In this document: positions 1-10,408 of the stretch, piece after piece
How the letters are laid out: every line of letters starts with the position of its first letter
Position numbering within the stretch: the first letter of the stretch is position 1
Assembly (NCBI RefSeq): GCF_043290135.1
Contig: NW_027464604.1
Coordinates: 2,239,501-2,303,500, forward strand
Length of the DNA: 64,000 nt
Direction of reading: 5' to 3'
Source of the DNA: Rhipicephalus microplus
Taxonomy: Eukaryota; Arthropoda; Arachnida; Ixodida; Ixodidae
The notes under the pieces: model-generated
Told to the model about the DNA's origin: nothing
What the model saw: the letters and a program-made list of their open reading frames with translations, nothing else
The model's database searches: none
Made by a program: the position numbers and the translations under genes

Positions 1-842
1 CGTACATGAAATAAAACAATTATATCTCGTTAGATGACGTCCTTTTTGGTGGTTTCACGATGCTACCTAGCTTAAACTAACATAATTCAACCTAACATAA
101 CCTTCGCACTTCTATCGTTAGAAAACGTTTTACTCGCTACTTTACTATGCTCTCTACAACATTACGACGGTTTCATGCGCGTTCACATTAGATATCGCAG
201 TTCCCGACTTGTAATGGTGAAAAACACTGCATCTCACAAGGTGACATTGTTTAATGCGGTTTTACGACGGTTCATATCTTAACCTAACCTAACATTCGCG
301 CTTGTATCTCAAAACGCTCTATTACACTGTTTCGTTCACAATTACGATATTTGCATGACCTCACAGTTTTTCACCAACTTATTACAGTACAGAACGTTGT
401 CTCTCGCTAAATGACATCATTCTTTAAGGTTTCACGATGCTTGCATGCGCTTTAACGAGAATATCACAACATAGCAGTTTCGCACTTGTAACCGTACAAC
501 ACGCAGTATTTGGCTTGTTCATGCCGTTTTGTGTGCTTTCACAACATTTCACCTGTCGCAGTTTCGTACTCGCAATAAAACAACAGTATCTCGTTAGATG
601 ACGTCGTTTTTGGTGGTTTCACGACGCTACCTAGCTTCAACTAACATAACTCAACCTAACATAACCTTCGCACTTCTATCGTTAGAAAACGTTTTACTCG
701 CTACTTTACATTTCTTTCTACAACATTACGAAGGTTTCAAGCGCTTTCACATTAGATATCGCAGTTCCCAACTTGTAAAGGTGAAAAACACTGCATCTCA
801 CTAATTGACATTGTTTAATGCGGTTTTACGACGGTTCATACC
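1..842 (+). repeat. Satellite segment S0 (truncated by window edge)
   Basis: The segment opens in the tail of a gamma subunit (gamma tail type ATGAAATAAAAC) and then reads alpha (from 25), beta, gamma, alpha (from about 589) and the start of beta. The last alpha carries the CTTGTAAAGGTG variant found before nearly every long CCTAA block. The whole segment matches 25245-26086 at constant offset 25244, with one substitution seen (A418 against G25662). The alpha at 598 has CTTCAAC where most copies have CTTAAAC, which removes a stop codon and opens a 68-codon frame; I do not regard this as a gene. Confidence 0.9.
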
Positions 843-1376
843 TTAACCTAACGTAACCTAACCTAACCTAACCTAACCTAAACTTACCTAACCTAACCTA
901 ACCCAACCCAACCCAACCTAACCTAACCTAACCTAAACTAACCTAACCCAACCTAACCTAATCTAACCTAACCCAACACAACCTAACCTAACCTAAGCTA
1001 ACCTAACCTAACCTAACCAAACCTAACCTAACCTAACCTAACCTATTCTAACGTAACCTTGCCTTACCTGACCTAACCTAACCTAACGTAACCTAACCTA
1101 ACCTAACATAACCTAACGTAACCTAACCTAACCTAACGTAACCTAACCTAACCTAATTCAACCTAACCCAACCCAACCCAACAACACCCAACCCAACCTA
1201 ACCTAACTTAACCTTACCTAATCTAACCAAATTATCCTTACCTAACCTAACCTAACCTAACCTAACGTAACCTAACGTAACCTAACCTAACCTAACCTAA
1301 CCCAACTCAACCCAACCTAACCTAATCTAACATAACCTAACCTAACCTAATCAAACCTAACCTAACCTAACCTAAC
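843..1376 (+). repeat. CCTAA block B1, long class (534 bp)
   Basis: Degenerate CCTAA pentamers with CCCAA, CGTAA, CATAA, CCTTA and CCAAA variants. The phase-shift marker CAAATTATCC lies at 1228. Left flank is GTTCATACCTTAACC and right flank is GACGGTTTCATGCGC. Variant order matches block 26087-26655, including the shared CTAATCTAACATAACC and CTAATCAAACC stretches, but this copy is 35 bp (7 pentamers) shorter. It is the shortest long-class block. Confidence 0.93.
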
Positions 1377-3159
1377 GACGGTTTCATGCGCTTTCACATT
1401 AGATATCGCAGTTCCCGACTTGTAATGGTGAAAAACACTGCATCTCACAAAGTGACAGTGTTTAATGCGGTTTTACGACGGTTCATATCTTAACCTAACC
1501 TAACATTCGCACTTGTATTGAAAAACGCTCTATTACACTGTTTCGTTCACAAATACGATATTTGCATAACCTCACAGTTTTTCACCAACTTATTGCAGTA
1601 CAGAACGCTGTATCTCGCTAAATGACATCGTTCTTTAAGGTTTCACGATGCTTGAATGCGCTTTAACGAGAATATCACATTATAGCAGTTTCGCACTTGT
1701 AACGGTACAACACGCAGTATCTGGCTTGTTCGTGCCGTTTTGTGTACTTTCACAACATTTCACCTATTGCAGTTTCGTACATGCAATAAAACAACACTAT
1801 CTCGTTAGATGACGTCCTTTTTGGTGGTCTCACGACGCTACATAGCTTAAACTAACATAACTCAACCTAATATAACCTTCGCACTTCTATCGTTAGAAAA
1901 TGTTTTACTCGCTACTTTACAATGCTCTCTACAACATTACGACGGTTTCATGCGCTTTCACATTAGATATCGCAGTTCCCGACTTGTAATGGTGAAAAAC
2001 ACTGCATCTCACAAAGTGACATTGTTTAATGCGGTTTTACGACGGTTCATATCTTAACCTAACCTAACATTCGCACTTGTATCTCAAAACGCTCTATTAC
2101 ACTGTTTCGTTAAAATTACGATATTTGCATGACCTCACAGTTTTTCACCAACTTATTACAGTACAGAATGCTGTCTCTCGCTAAATGACATCATTCTTTA
2201 AGGTTTCACGATGCTTGCATGCGCTTTAACGAGAATCTCACAATATAGCAGTTTCGCACTTGTAACGGTAGAACACGCAGTATTTGGCTTGTTCATGCCG
2301 TTTTGTGTGCTTTCACAACATTTAACCTATCGCAGTTTAATACTCGCAATAAAACAACACTATCTCGTTAGATGACGTCGTTTTTGGTAGTTTCACGACG
2401 CTACCTAGCTCAAACTAACCTAACCTAACCTAACCTTCGCACTTCTATCGTTAGAAAACGTTTTACTCGCAACTTTACAATGTTTTCTACAAGATTACGA
2501 CGGTTTCATGCGCTTTCACATTAGATATCGTCGTTCCCGACTATTAATGTTGAAAAACACTACATCTCACTAAGTGACATTGTTTAATGTGGTTTTACGA
2601 CGGTTGATATCTCAACCTAACCTAACATTCGCACTTGTATCTAAATACGCTCAATTACACTGTTTCGTTCACAATTACGATATTTGCTTGACCTCACAGT
2701 TTCTCACCAACTTATTACAGGACAGAACGCTGTATCTCGCTAAATGACATCGTTCTTTAAGGTTTCACGATACTTGCATGCGCTTTAACGAGAATATCAC
2801 AATAAGGCAGTTTCGCACTTGTAACGGCACAAGACGCAGTATCTGGCTAGTTCATGCCATTTTGTGTGCTTTCAAATATTTCACCTATCGCAGTTACGTA
2901 CTCGCAATAAAACAACACTCTCTCGTTAGATGACATTGTTTTTGGTGGTTTCACGACGCTACGTAGCTAGAACTAACCTAACCTTCGCACTTCTATCGTT
3001 AGAAAACGTTTTATTCGCTACTTTACGATGTTTTCCACAAGATTACGATGGTTTCATGCGCTTTCACGTTAGATATCGCAGTTCCCGACTTGTAATGGTG
3101 AAAAACACAGCATCTCACTAAGTGACATTGTTTAATGCGGTTTTAGCGCGGTTCATATC
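1377..3159 (+). repeat. Satellite segment S1 (1783 bp, n=2)
   Basis: About 3.2 monomer equivalents. The first beta has the GTGACAGTG variant typical after a long block, then TATTGAAAAACG, where S15 (the segment after the B1-like block) has TATCTCAAAACG. The sequence therefore changes subfamily near 1525. The last alpha (ATG at 2930) reads GATGACATTG and is followed by TTTTAGCGCGG, the left flank of a short-class block. Open frame 2930-3121 is an alpha read-through, not a gene. Confidence 0.9.
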
Positions 3160-3319
3160 TTAACCTAACCTAACCTAACCTAACCTAACCTTACCTAACC
3201 CAACCTAACCTAACCGAACCTTACCTAACATAACCTAACCTAACCTAACCTAACCAAACCTAACCTAACCTAGCCTAACGTAACCTAACCTAACCTAACC
3301 TAACCTAACCTAACCTAAC
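3160..3319 (+). repeat. CCTAA block B2, short class (160 bp)
   Basis: Thirty-two pentamer equivalents with no CAAATTATCC marker, so the length is an exact multiple of five. Left flank TTTTAGCGCGGTTCATATCT and right flank GACGTTTGCAAGCGC define the short class. Confidence 0.92.
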
Positions 3320-3996
3320 GACGTTTGCAAGCGCTTTCACATTGAATATCGCAGTTCCCGACTTGTAATGGTGAAAAACACTGCATCTCAATAAGTGACA
3401 TTGTTTAATGCGGTTTTACGACGGTTCATATCTTAACCTAACCTAACATTCGCACTTGTATTGAAAAACGCTCTATTACACTGTTTCGTTCACAATTACG
3501 ATATTTGCATAACCTCACAGTTTTTCACCAACTTAATACAGTACAGAACGCTGTCTCTCGCCAAATGACATCATTCTTTAAGGTTTCACGATGCTTGCAT
3601 GCGCTTTAACGAGAATATCACAACATAGCAGTTTCGCACTTGTAACGGTACAACACGCAGTATTTGGCTTGTTCATGCCGTTTTGTGTGCTTTCACAACA
3701 TTTCACCTATCGCAGTTTCGTACTCGCAATAAAACAACAGTATCTCGTTAGATGACGTCGTTTTTGGTGGTTTCACGACGCTACCTAGCTTAAACTAACA
3801 TAACTCTACCTAACATAACCTTCGCACTTCTATCGTTAGAAAACGTTTTACTCGCTACTTTACATTGCTTTCTACAACATTACGACGGTTTCAAGCGCTT
3901 TCACAATAGGTATCGCAGTTCCCAACTTGTAAAGGTGAAAAACACTGCATCTCACTAAGTGACATTGTTTAATGCGGTTTTACGACGGTTCATACA
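3320..3996 (+). repeat. Satellite segment S2 (677 bp, n=0)
   Basis: The minimal segment: about 112 bp from the end of alpha to the start of beta, then one full monomer, ending in an alpha with CTTGTAAAGGTG. It begins with a short-class flank (GACGTTTGCAAG) and ends with a long-class flank (here GTTCATACATTAACC), so it marks a switch between block classes. Confidence 0.9.
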
Positions 3997-4650
3997 TTAA
4001 CCTAACGTAACCTAACCTAACCTAACCTAACCTAACCTTACCTAACCTAACCTAACCTAACCTAACCCAACCCAACCTAACCTAACCTAACCATACCTAA
4101 ACTAACCTAACCCAACCTAACCTAACCTAACCTAACCTAACCCAACCTAACCCAACCCAACCCAACCCAACCTAACCTAACCTAAGCTAACCTAACCTAC
4201 TCTAACCAAACGTAACCTAACCTAACGTAACCTAACCTAACCTAACCTATTCTAACGTAACCTGTCCTTGCCTGACCTAACCTAACCTAACGTAACCTAA
4301 CCTAACCTAACATAACCTAACGTAACCTAACCTAACCTAACCTAACGTAACCTAACCTAACCTAACCCAACCTAACCCAACCCAACCCAACCCAACAAAA
4401 CCCAACCCAACCTAACCTAACCTAACCTAACCTTACCTAACCTAACCAAATTATCCTTACCTAACCTAACCTAACCTAACGTAACCTAACCTAACGTAAC
4501 CTAACGTAACCTAACCTAACCTAACCTAACCTAACCCAACCTAACCTAACCTAACCTAACCTAACCCAACTCAACCCAACCTAACCTAATCTAACCTAAC
4601 CTAACCTAACCTAACCTAACCAAACCTAACCTAACCTAACCTAACCTAAC
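3997..4650 (+). repeat. CCTAA block B3, long class with hybrid right flank (654 bp)
   Basis: Contains the CAAATTATCC marker (4447) and the ordered variants of long blocks. Its right flank is GACGGTTGCAAGCGC and the following beta is CTAAGTGACATTG, both closer to the short class. The other long blocks are followed by TTTCATGCGC or close variants and GTGACAGTG. It looks like a recombinant between the two block classes. Confidence 0.9.
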
Positions 4651-5875
4651 GACGGTTGCAAGCGCTTTCACATTAGATATCGCAGTTGCCGACTTGTAAT
4701 GGTGAGAAACACTGCATCTCACTAAGTGACATTGTTTAATGCGGTTTTACGACGGTTCATATCTTAACCTAACCTAACATTCGCACTTGTATCTAAAAAC
4801 GCTCTATTACACTGTTTCGTTCACAATTACAATATTTGCATAACCTCACAGTTTTTCACCAACTTATTGCAGTACAGAACGCTGTATCTCGCTAAATGAC
4901 ATCGTTCTTTAAGGTTTCACGATGCTTGAATGCGCTTTAGCGAGAATATCACATTATAGCAGTTTCGCACTTGTAACGGTACAACACGCAGTATCTGGCT
5001 TGTTCGTGCCGTTTTGTGTACTTTCACAACATTTCACCTACTGCAGTTTCGTACATGCAATAAAACAACACTATCTCGTTAGATGACGTCCTTTTTGGTG
5101 GTCTCACGACGCTACATACCTTAAACTAACATAACTCAACCTAATATAACCTTCGCACTTCTATCGTTAGAAAACGTTTTACTCGCTACTTTACAATGCT
5201 CTCTACAACATTACGACAGTTTCATGCGCTTTCACAATAGATATCGCAGTTCCCGACTTGTATTGGTGAAAAACACTGCATCTCACTAAGTGACATTGTT
5301 TAATGCGGTTTTACGACGGTTCATATCTCAACCTAACCTAACATTCGCACTTGTATCTAATTACGCTCAATTACACTGTTTCGTTCACAATTACGAAATT
5401 TGCTTGACCTCACAGTTTCTCCCCAACTTATTACAGTACAAAACGCTGTATCTCGCTAAATGACATCGTTCTTTTGGTTTCACGATACTTGCATGCGCTT
5501 TAGCGAGAATATCACAATAAAGCAGTTTCGCACTTGTAACGGCACAAGACGCAGTATCTTGCTAGTTCATGCCATTTTGTGTGCTTTCACAATTTTTCAC
5601 CTATCGCAGTTTCGTACTCGCAATAAAACAACACTATCTCGTTAGATGACATCGTTTTTGGTGGTTTCACGACGCTACCTAGCTCAAACTAACCTAACCT
5701 TCGCACTTCTATCGTTAGAAAACGTTTTATTCGCTACTTTACAATGTTTTCTACAAGATTACGACGGTTTCATGCGCTTTCACATTAGATATCGCAGTTC
5801 CCGACTTGTAATGGTGAAAAACACAGCATCTCACTAAGTGACATTGTTTATTGCGGTTTTAGCGCGGTTCATATC
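4651..5875 (+). repeat. Satellite segment S3 (1225 bp, n=1)
   Basis: End of alpha, two monomer equivalents, start of beta. The gamma at about 5450 reads GTTCTTTTGGTTTCAC, lacking two bases of the usual CTTTAAGG. That opens a 61-codon frame at 5460-5645, next to an alpha frame at 5646-5837. From about 5320 it matches the segment starting near 8240 (offset 2921). Confidence 0.9.
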
Positions 5876-6064
5876 TTAACCTAACCTAACCTAACCTAAC
5901 CCAACCTAACCTAACCTTACCTAACCCAACCTAACCTAACCTAACCTAACCAAACCTTACCTAACATAACCTAACCTAACCTAACCAAACCTAACCAAAC
6001 CTAACCTAACGTAACCTAACCTAACCTAACCTAACCTAACCTAACCTAACCTAACCTAACCAAC
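5876..6064 (+). repeat. CCTAA block B4, short class (189 bp)
   Basis: Short-class flanks. The last unit is the 4-nt CAAC (TAACCAACGACG), which makes the length 4 modulo 5. The same terminal CAAC is seen in the blocks ending at 8975 and 10408, so these three share a lineage. Confidence 0.92.
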
Positions 6065-7289
6065 GACGTTTGCAAGCGCTTTCACATTTGATATCGCAGT
6101 TCCCGACTTGTAATGGTGAAAAACACTGCATCTCACTAAGTGACATTGTTTAATGCGGTTTTACGACGGTTCATATCTTAACCTAACCTAACATTCGCAC
6201 TTGTATTGAAAAACGCTCTATTACACTGTTTCGTTCACAATTACGATATTTGCATAACCTCACAGTTTTTCACCAACTTATTGCAGTACAGAACGCTGTA
6301 TCTCGCTAAATGACATCGTTCTTTAAGGTTTCACGATGCTTGAATGCGCTTTAACGAGAATATCACATTATAGCAGTTTCGCACTTGTAACGGTACAACA
6401 CGCAGTATCTGGCTTGTTCGTGCCGTTTTGTGTACTTTCACAACATTTCACCTATTGCAGTTTCGTACATGCAATAAAACAACACTATCTCGTTAGATGA
6501 CGTCCTTTTTGGTGGTCTCACGCCGCTACATAGCTTAAACTAACATAACTCGACCTAATATAACCTTCGCACTTTATCGTTAGAAAACGTTTTACTCGCT
6601 ACTTTACAATGCTCTCTACAACATTACGACAGTTTCATGCGATTTCACAATAGATATCGCAGTTCCCGACTTGTAATGGTGAAAAACACTGCATCTCACT
6701 TAGTGACATTGTTTCATGCGGTTTTACGACGGTTCATATCTTAACCTAACCTAATGTTCGCACTTGTATCTAAAAACGCTCTATTACACTGTTTCGTTTA
6801 CATTTAAGATATTTGCATGACCTCACAGTTTTTCTCCAACTTATTACAGTACAGAACGCTGTATATCGCTAAATGACATCATTCTTTAAGTTTTCACGAT
6901 GCTTGCATGCGCTTTAACGAGAATATCACAACATAGCAGTTTCGCACTTGTAACAGTAGAACACGCAGTATTTGGCTTGTTCATGCCGTTTTGTGAGCTT
7001 TCACAACATTTCACCTATCACAGTTTCGTACTCGCAATAAAACAACACTATCTCGTTAAATGACGTCGTTTTTGGTGGTTTCACGACGCTACCTAGCTCA
7101 AACTAACCTAACCTTCGCACTTCTATCGTTAGAAAACGTTTTATTCGCTACTTTACAATGTTTTCCACAAGATTACGACGGTTTCATGCGCTTTCACATT
7201 AGATATCGCAGTTCCCGACTTGTAATGCTGAAAAACACAGCATCTCACCAAGTGACATTGTTTAATGCGGTTTTAGCGCGGTTCATATC
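6065..7289 (+). repeat. Satellite segment S4 (1225 bp, n=1)
   Basis: Begins with GACGTTTGCAAGC. Its first part (6065 to about 6720) corresponds to 8976 to about 9640. It holds the undeleted form GTGACATTGTTTCATGCGG (near 6705) from which the 8-bp-deleted subfamily further right can be derived. The last alpha (7060-7293 open frame) has GTAATGCTG instead of GTAATGGTG. Confidence 0.9.
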
Positions 7290-7459
7290 TTAGCCTAACA
7301 TAACCTAACCTAATTTAACCTAACCTAACCTTAACTAACCCAACCTAACCTAACCTAACGTAACCAAACTTTACCGAACCTAACCTAACCTAACCAAACC
7401 TAACCTAACCTAACGTAACCTAACCTAACCTAACCTAACCTAACCTAACCTAACCTAAC
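7290..7459 (+). repeat. CCTAA block B5, short class (170 bp)
   Basis: Thirty-four pentamer equivalents including TAGCC and TTTAACC variants near the left end. No CAAATTATCC marker and no terminal CAAC; the length is 0 modulo 5. Confidence 0.92.
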
Positions 7460-8140
7460 GACGTTTGCAAGCGCTTTCACATTAGATATCGCAGTTCCCG
7501 ACTTGTAATGGTGAAAAACACTGCATCTCACTAAGTGACATTGTTTAATGCGGTTTGACGACGGTTCATATCTTGACCTAACCTAACATTCGCACTTGTA
7601 TCTAAAAACGCTCTATTACACTGGTTCGTTCACATTGAAGATATTTGCATGACCTCACAGTTTTTCACCAACTTATTACAGTACAGAACGCTGTATCTCG
7701 CTAAATGACATTGTTCTTCAAGGTTTCACGATGCTTGCATGCGCTTTAACGAGAATATCACAATATAGCAGTTTCGCACTTGTAACGGTAGAACACGCAG
7801 TATTTGGCTTGTTCATGCCGTTTTGTGTGCTTTCGCAACATTTCACCTATCGCAGTTTAAGACTCGCAATAAAACAACACTATCTCGTTAGATGACGTCG
7901 TTTTTGGTAGTTTCACGACGCTACCTAGCTTAAACTAACCAACCTAACCTAACCTTCGCACTTCTATCATTAGAAAACGTTTTACTCGCAACTTTACAAT
8001 GTTTTCTACAAGATTACGACGGTTTCATGCGCTTTCACATTAGATATCGTAGTTCCCGACTTGTAATGTTGAAAAACACTACATCTCACTAAGTGACATT
8101 GTTTAATGCGGTTTTACGACGGTTGATATCTCAACGTAAC

Positions 8141-8151
8141 CTAACATTCGC
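8141..8151 (+). repeat. Left 11-bp direct repeat flanking the insert
   Basis: CTAACATTCGC, ordinary beta sequence, is repeated exactly at 8259-8269. The interrupted beta resumes after the second copy. This is what a target-site duplication, or duplication during break repair, would leave. Confidence 0.8.
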
Positions 8152-8258
8152 TAATTATGGAATGGAAGCGCACAACGTTGAAGCAGACGGAAAGACAGGG
8201 ACAAGCGCTATCCATTCCATAATTAGTCATGTATCACCAACTCGCCCAATCAACCATT
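8152..8258. mobile_element. Foldback insert of unknown family (107 bp)
   Basis: This is the only stretch longer than about 50 bp in the window that is neither satellite nor CCTAA repeat. CTAATTATGGAATGGA at 8151-8166 is the exact reverse complement of 8211-8226. The stem extends to 8171 paired with 8205, with one bulged A at 8210, giving about 21 bp of stem and a 33-nt loop. A further 32 bp (8227-8258) lies outside the stem on the right. It has no coding capacity. It could be a small MITE-like element with an 11-bp target duplication, or filler DNA captured during repair. The 11-bp duplication fits no cut-and-paste family I can name with confidence, and a TA target (Tc1/mariner type) would leave 8226-8258 unexplained. 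Confidence 0.6.
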
Positions 8259-8269
8259 CTAACATTCGC
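8259..8269 (+). repeat. Right 11-bp direct repeat flanking the insert
   Basis: Second copy of CTAACATTCGC. The satellite continues from here as ACTTGTATCTAATTACGC, matching the copy near 5350. Confidence 0.8.
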
Positions 8270-8796
8270 ACTTGTATCTAATTACGCTCAATTACACTGT
8301 TTCGTTCACAATTACGATATTTGCTTGACCTCACAGTTTCTCACCAACTTATTACAGTACAAAACGCTGTATCTCGCTAAATGACATCGTTCTTTTGGTT
8401 TCACGATACTTGCATGCGGTTTAACGAGAATATCACAATAAAGCAGTTTCGCACTTGTAACGGCACAAGACGCAGTATCTGGCTAGTTCATGCCATTTTG
8501 TGTGCTTTCACAATATTTCACCTATCGCAGTTTCGTACTCGCAATAAAACAACACTATCTCGTTAGATGACATCGTTTTTGGTGGTTTCACGACGCTACC
8601 TAGCTCAAACTAACCTAACCTTCGCACTTCTATCGTTAGAAAACGTTTTATTCGCTACTTTACAATGTTTTCTTCAAGATTACGACGGTTTCATGCGCTT
8701 TCACATTAGATATCGCAGTTCCCGACTTGTAATGGTGAAAAACACAGCATCTCACTAAGTGACATTGTTTATTGCGGTTTTAGCGCGGTTCATATC

Positions 8797-8975
8797 TTAA
8801 CCTAACCTAACCTAACCTAACCCAACCTAACCTAACCTTACCTAACGTAACCTAACCTAACCTAACCCAACCAAACCTTACCTAACATAACCTAACCTAA
8901 CCTAACCTAACCTAACCAAACCTAACCTAACCTAACCTAACGTAACGTAACCTAACCTAACCTAACCTAACCAAC
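8797..8975 (+). repeat. CCTAA block B6, short class (179 bp)
   Basis: Short-class flanks and terminal CAAC unit. Internal order is close to the block at 5876-6064, but two pentamers shorter. Confidence 0.92.
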
Positions 8976-10199
8976 GACGTTTGCAAGCGCTTTCACATTA
9001 GATATCGCAGTTCCCGACTTGTAATGGTGAAAAACACTGCATCTCACTAAGTGACATTGTTTAATGCGGTTTTACGACGGTTCATATCTTAACCTAACCT
9101 AACATTCGCACTTGTATTGAAAAACGCTCTATTACACTGTTTCGTTCACAATTACGATATTTGCATAACCTCACAGTTTTTCACCAACTTATTGCAGTAC
9201 AGAACGCTGTATCTCGCTAAATGACATCGTTCTTTAAGGTTTCACGATGCTTGAATGCGCTTTAGCGAGAATATCACATTATAGCAGTTTCGCACTTGTA
9301 ACGGTACAACACGCAGTATCTGGCTTGTTCGTGCCGTTTTGTGTACTTTCACAACATTTCACCTACTGCAGTTTCGTACATGCAATAAAACAACACTATC
9401 TCGTTAGATGACGTCCTTTTTGGTGGTCTCACGACGCTACATAGCTTAAACTAACATAACTCAACCTAATATAACCTTCGCACTTCTATCGTTAGAAAAC
9501 GTTTTACTCGCTACTTTACAATGCTCTCTACAACATCACGACAGTTTCATGCGCCTTCACAATAGATATCGCAGTTCCCGACTTGTAATGGTGAAAAACA
9601 CTGCATCTCACTTAGTGACATTGTTTCATGCGGTTTTACGACGGTTCATATCTTAACCTAACCTAACGTTCGCACTTGTATCTAAAAACGCTCTATTACA
9701 CTGTTTCGTTCACATTTAAGATATTTGCATGACCTCACAGTTTTTCTCCAACTTATTACTGTACAGAACGCTGTATATCGCTAAATGACATCATTCTTTA
9801 AGGTTTCACGATACTTGCATGCGCTTTAACGAGAATATCACAATAAAGAAGTTTCGCACTTGTAACGGAACAAGACGCACTATCTGGCTAGTTCATGCCA
9901 TTTTGTGTGCTTTCACAATATTTCACCTATCGCAGTTTCGTACTCGCAATAAAAACACTATATCGTTATATGACATCGTTTTTGGTGGTTTCACGACGCT
10001 ACCTAGCTCAAACTAACCTAACCTTCGCACTTCTATCGTTAGAAATTGTTTTATTAGCTACTTTACAATGTTTTCTACAAGATTACGACGGTTTCATGCG
10101 CTTACACATTAGATATCGCAGTTCCCGACTTGTAATGGTGAAAAACACAGCATCTCACTAAGTGACATTGTTTATTGTGGTTTTAGCGCGGTTCAAATC
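8976..10199 (+). repeat. Satellite segment S6 (1224 bp, n=1)
   Basis: Same architecture as S4. The gamma near 9955 has lost bases (AATAAAAACACT for AATAAAACAACACT), which fuses reading frames across gamma and alpha (open frame 9895-10161). This illustrates that the frames drift freely. Confidence 0.9.
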
Positions 10200-10408
10200 T
10201 TAACCTAACCTAACCTAACCTAACCTAACCCAACCTACCCTAACCTTACCTAACCAAACCTAACCTAACCTAACCTAACCAAACCTTACCTAACATAACC
10301 TAACCTAACCTAACCTAACCAAACCTAACCTAACCTAACCTAACGTAACCTAACCTAACCTAACCTAACCTAACCTAACCTAACCTAACCTAACCTAACC
10401 TAACCAAC
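10200..10408 (+). repeat. CCTAA block B7, short class (209 bp)
   Basis: The longest short-class block, with terminal CAAC. The right half is an uninterrupted run of perfect CCTAA pentamers, suggesting recent slippage expansion. Confidence 0.92.

Larger units (their letters stand above)
7460..8796 (+). repeat. Satellite segment S5 (1337 bp; about 1219 without insert)
   Basis: An n=1 segment interrupted in beta by the foldback insert at 8152-8258. Subtracting the 118-bp displacement brings it back to the length class of its neighbours. The beta before the insert reads GGTTGATATCTCAACG, a variant also seen near 2605. Open frames at 8381-8566 and 8567-8758 repeat those at 5460 and 5646 at offset 2921. 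Confidence 0.9.

Noticed and set aside
130..150. CENP-B-box-like word CGTTAGAAAACG in alpha (and in the other alpha copies)
   Set aside because: It resembles the middle of the box, but the required TTCG...A..CGGG core is not met: an extra A shifts it and CGGG is CGTT.
598..804. Repeated open frames of 61-88 codons (alpha frame, e.g. 598, 2930, 5646, 7060, 10841, 30393, 63025) as genes
   Set aside because: They are phased copies inside a satellite, most sister copies have a stop at codon 14, lengths vary with local indels, and no recognisable domain is present.
843..1376. Functional terminal telomere
   Set aside because: The blocks are short, degenerate and enclosed by satellite on both sides, with shared ordered variants; these are internal copies.
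8093..8281. A 62-codon open frame across the foldback insert
   Set aside because: It joins satellite, an inverted repeat and satellite again, so it is a chance read-through.
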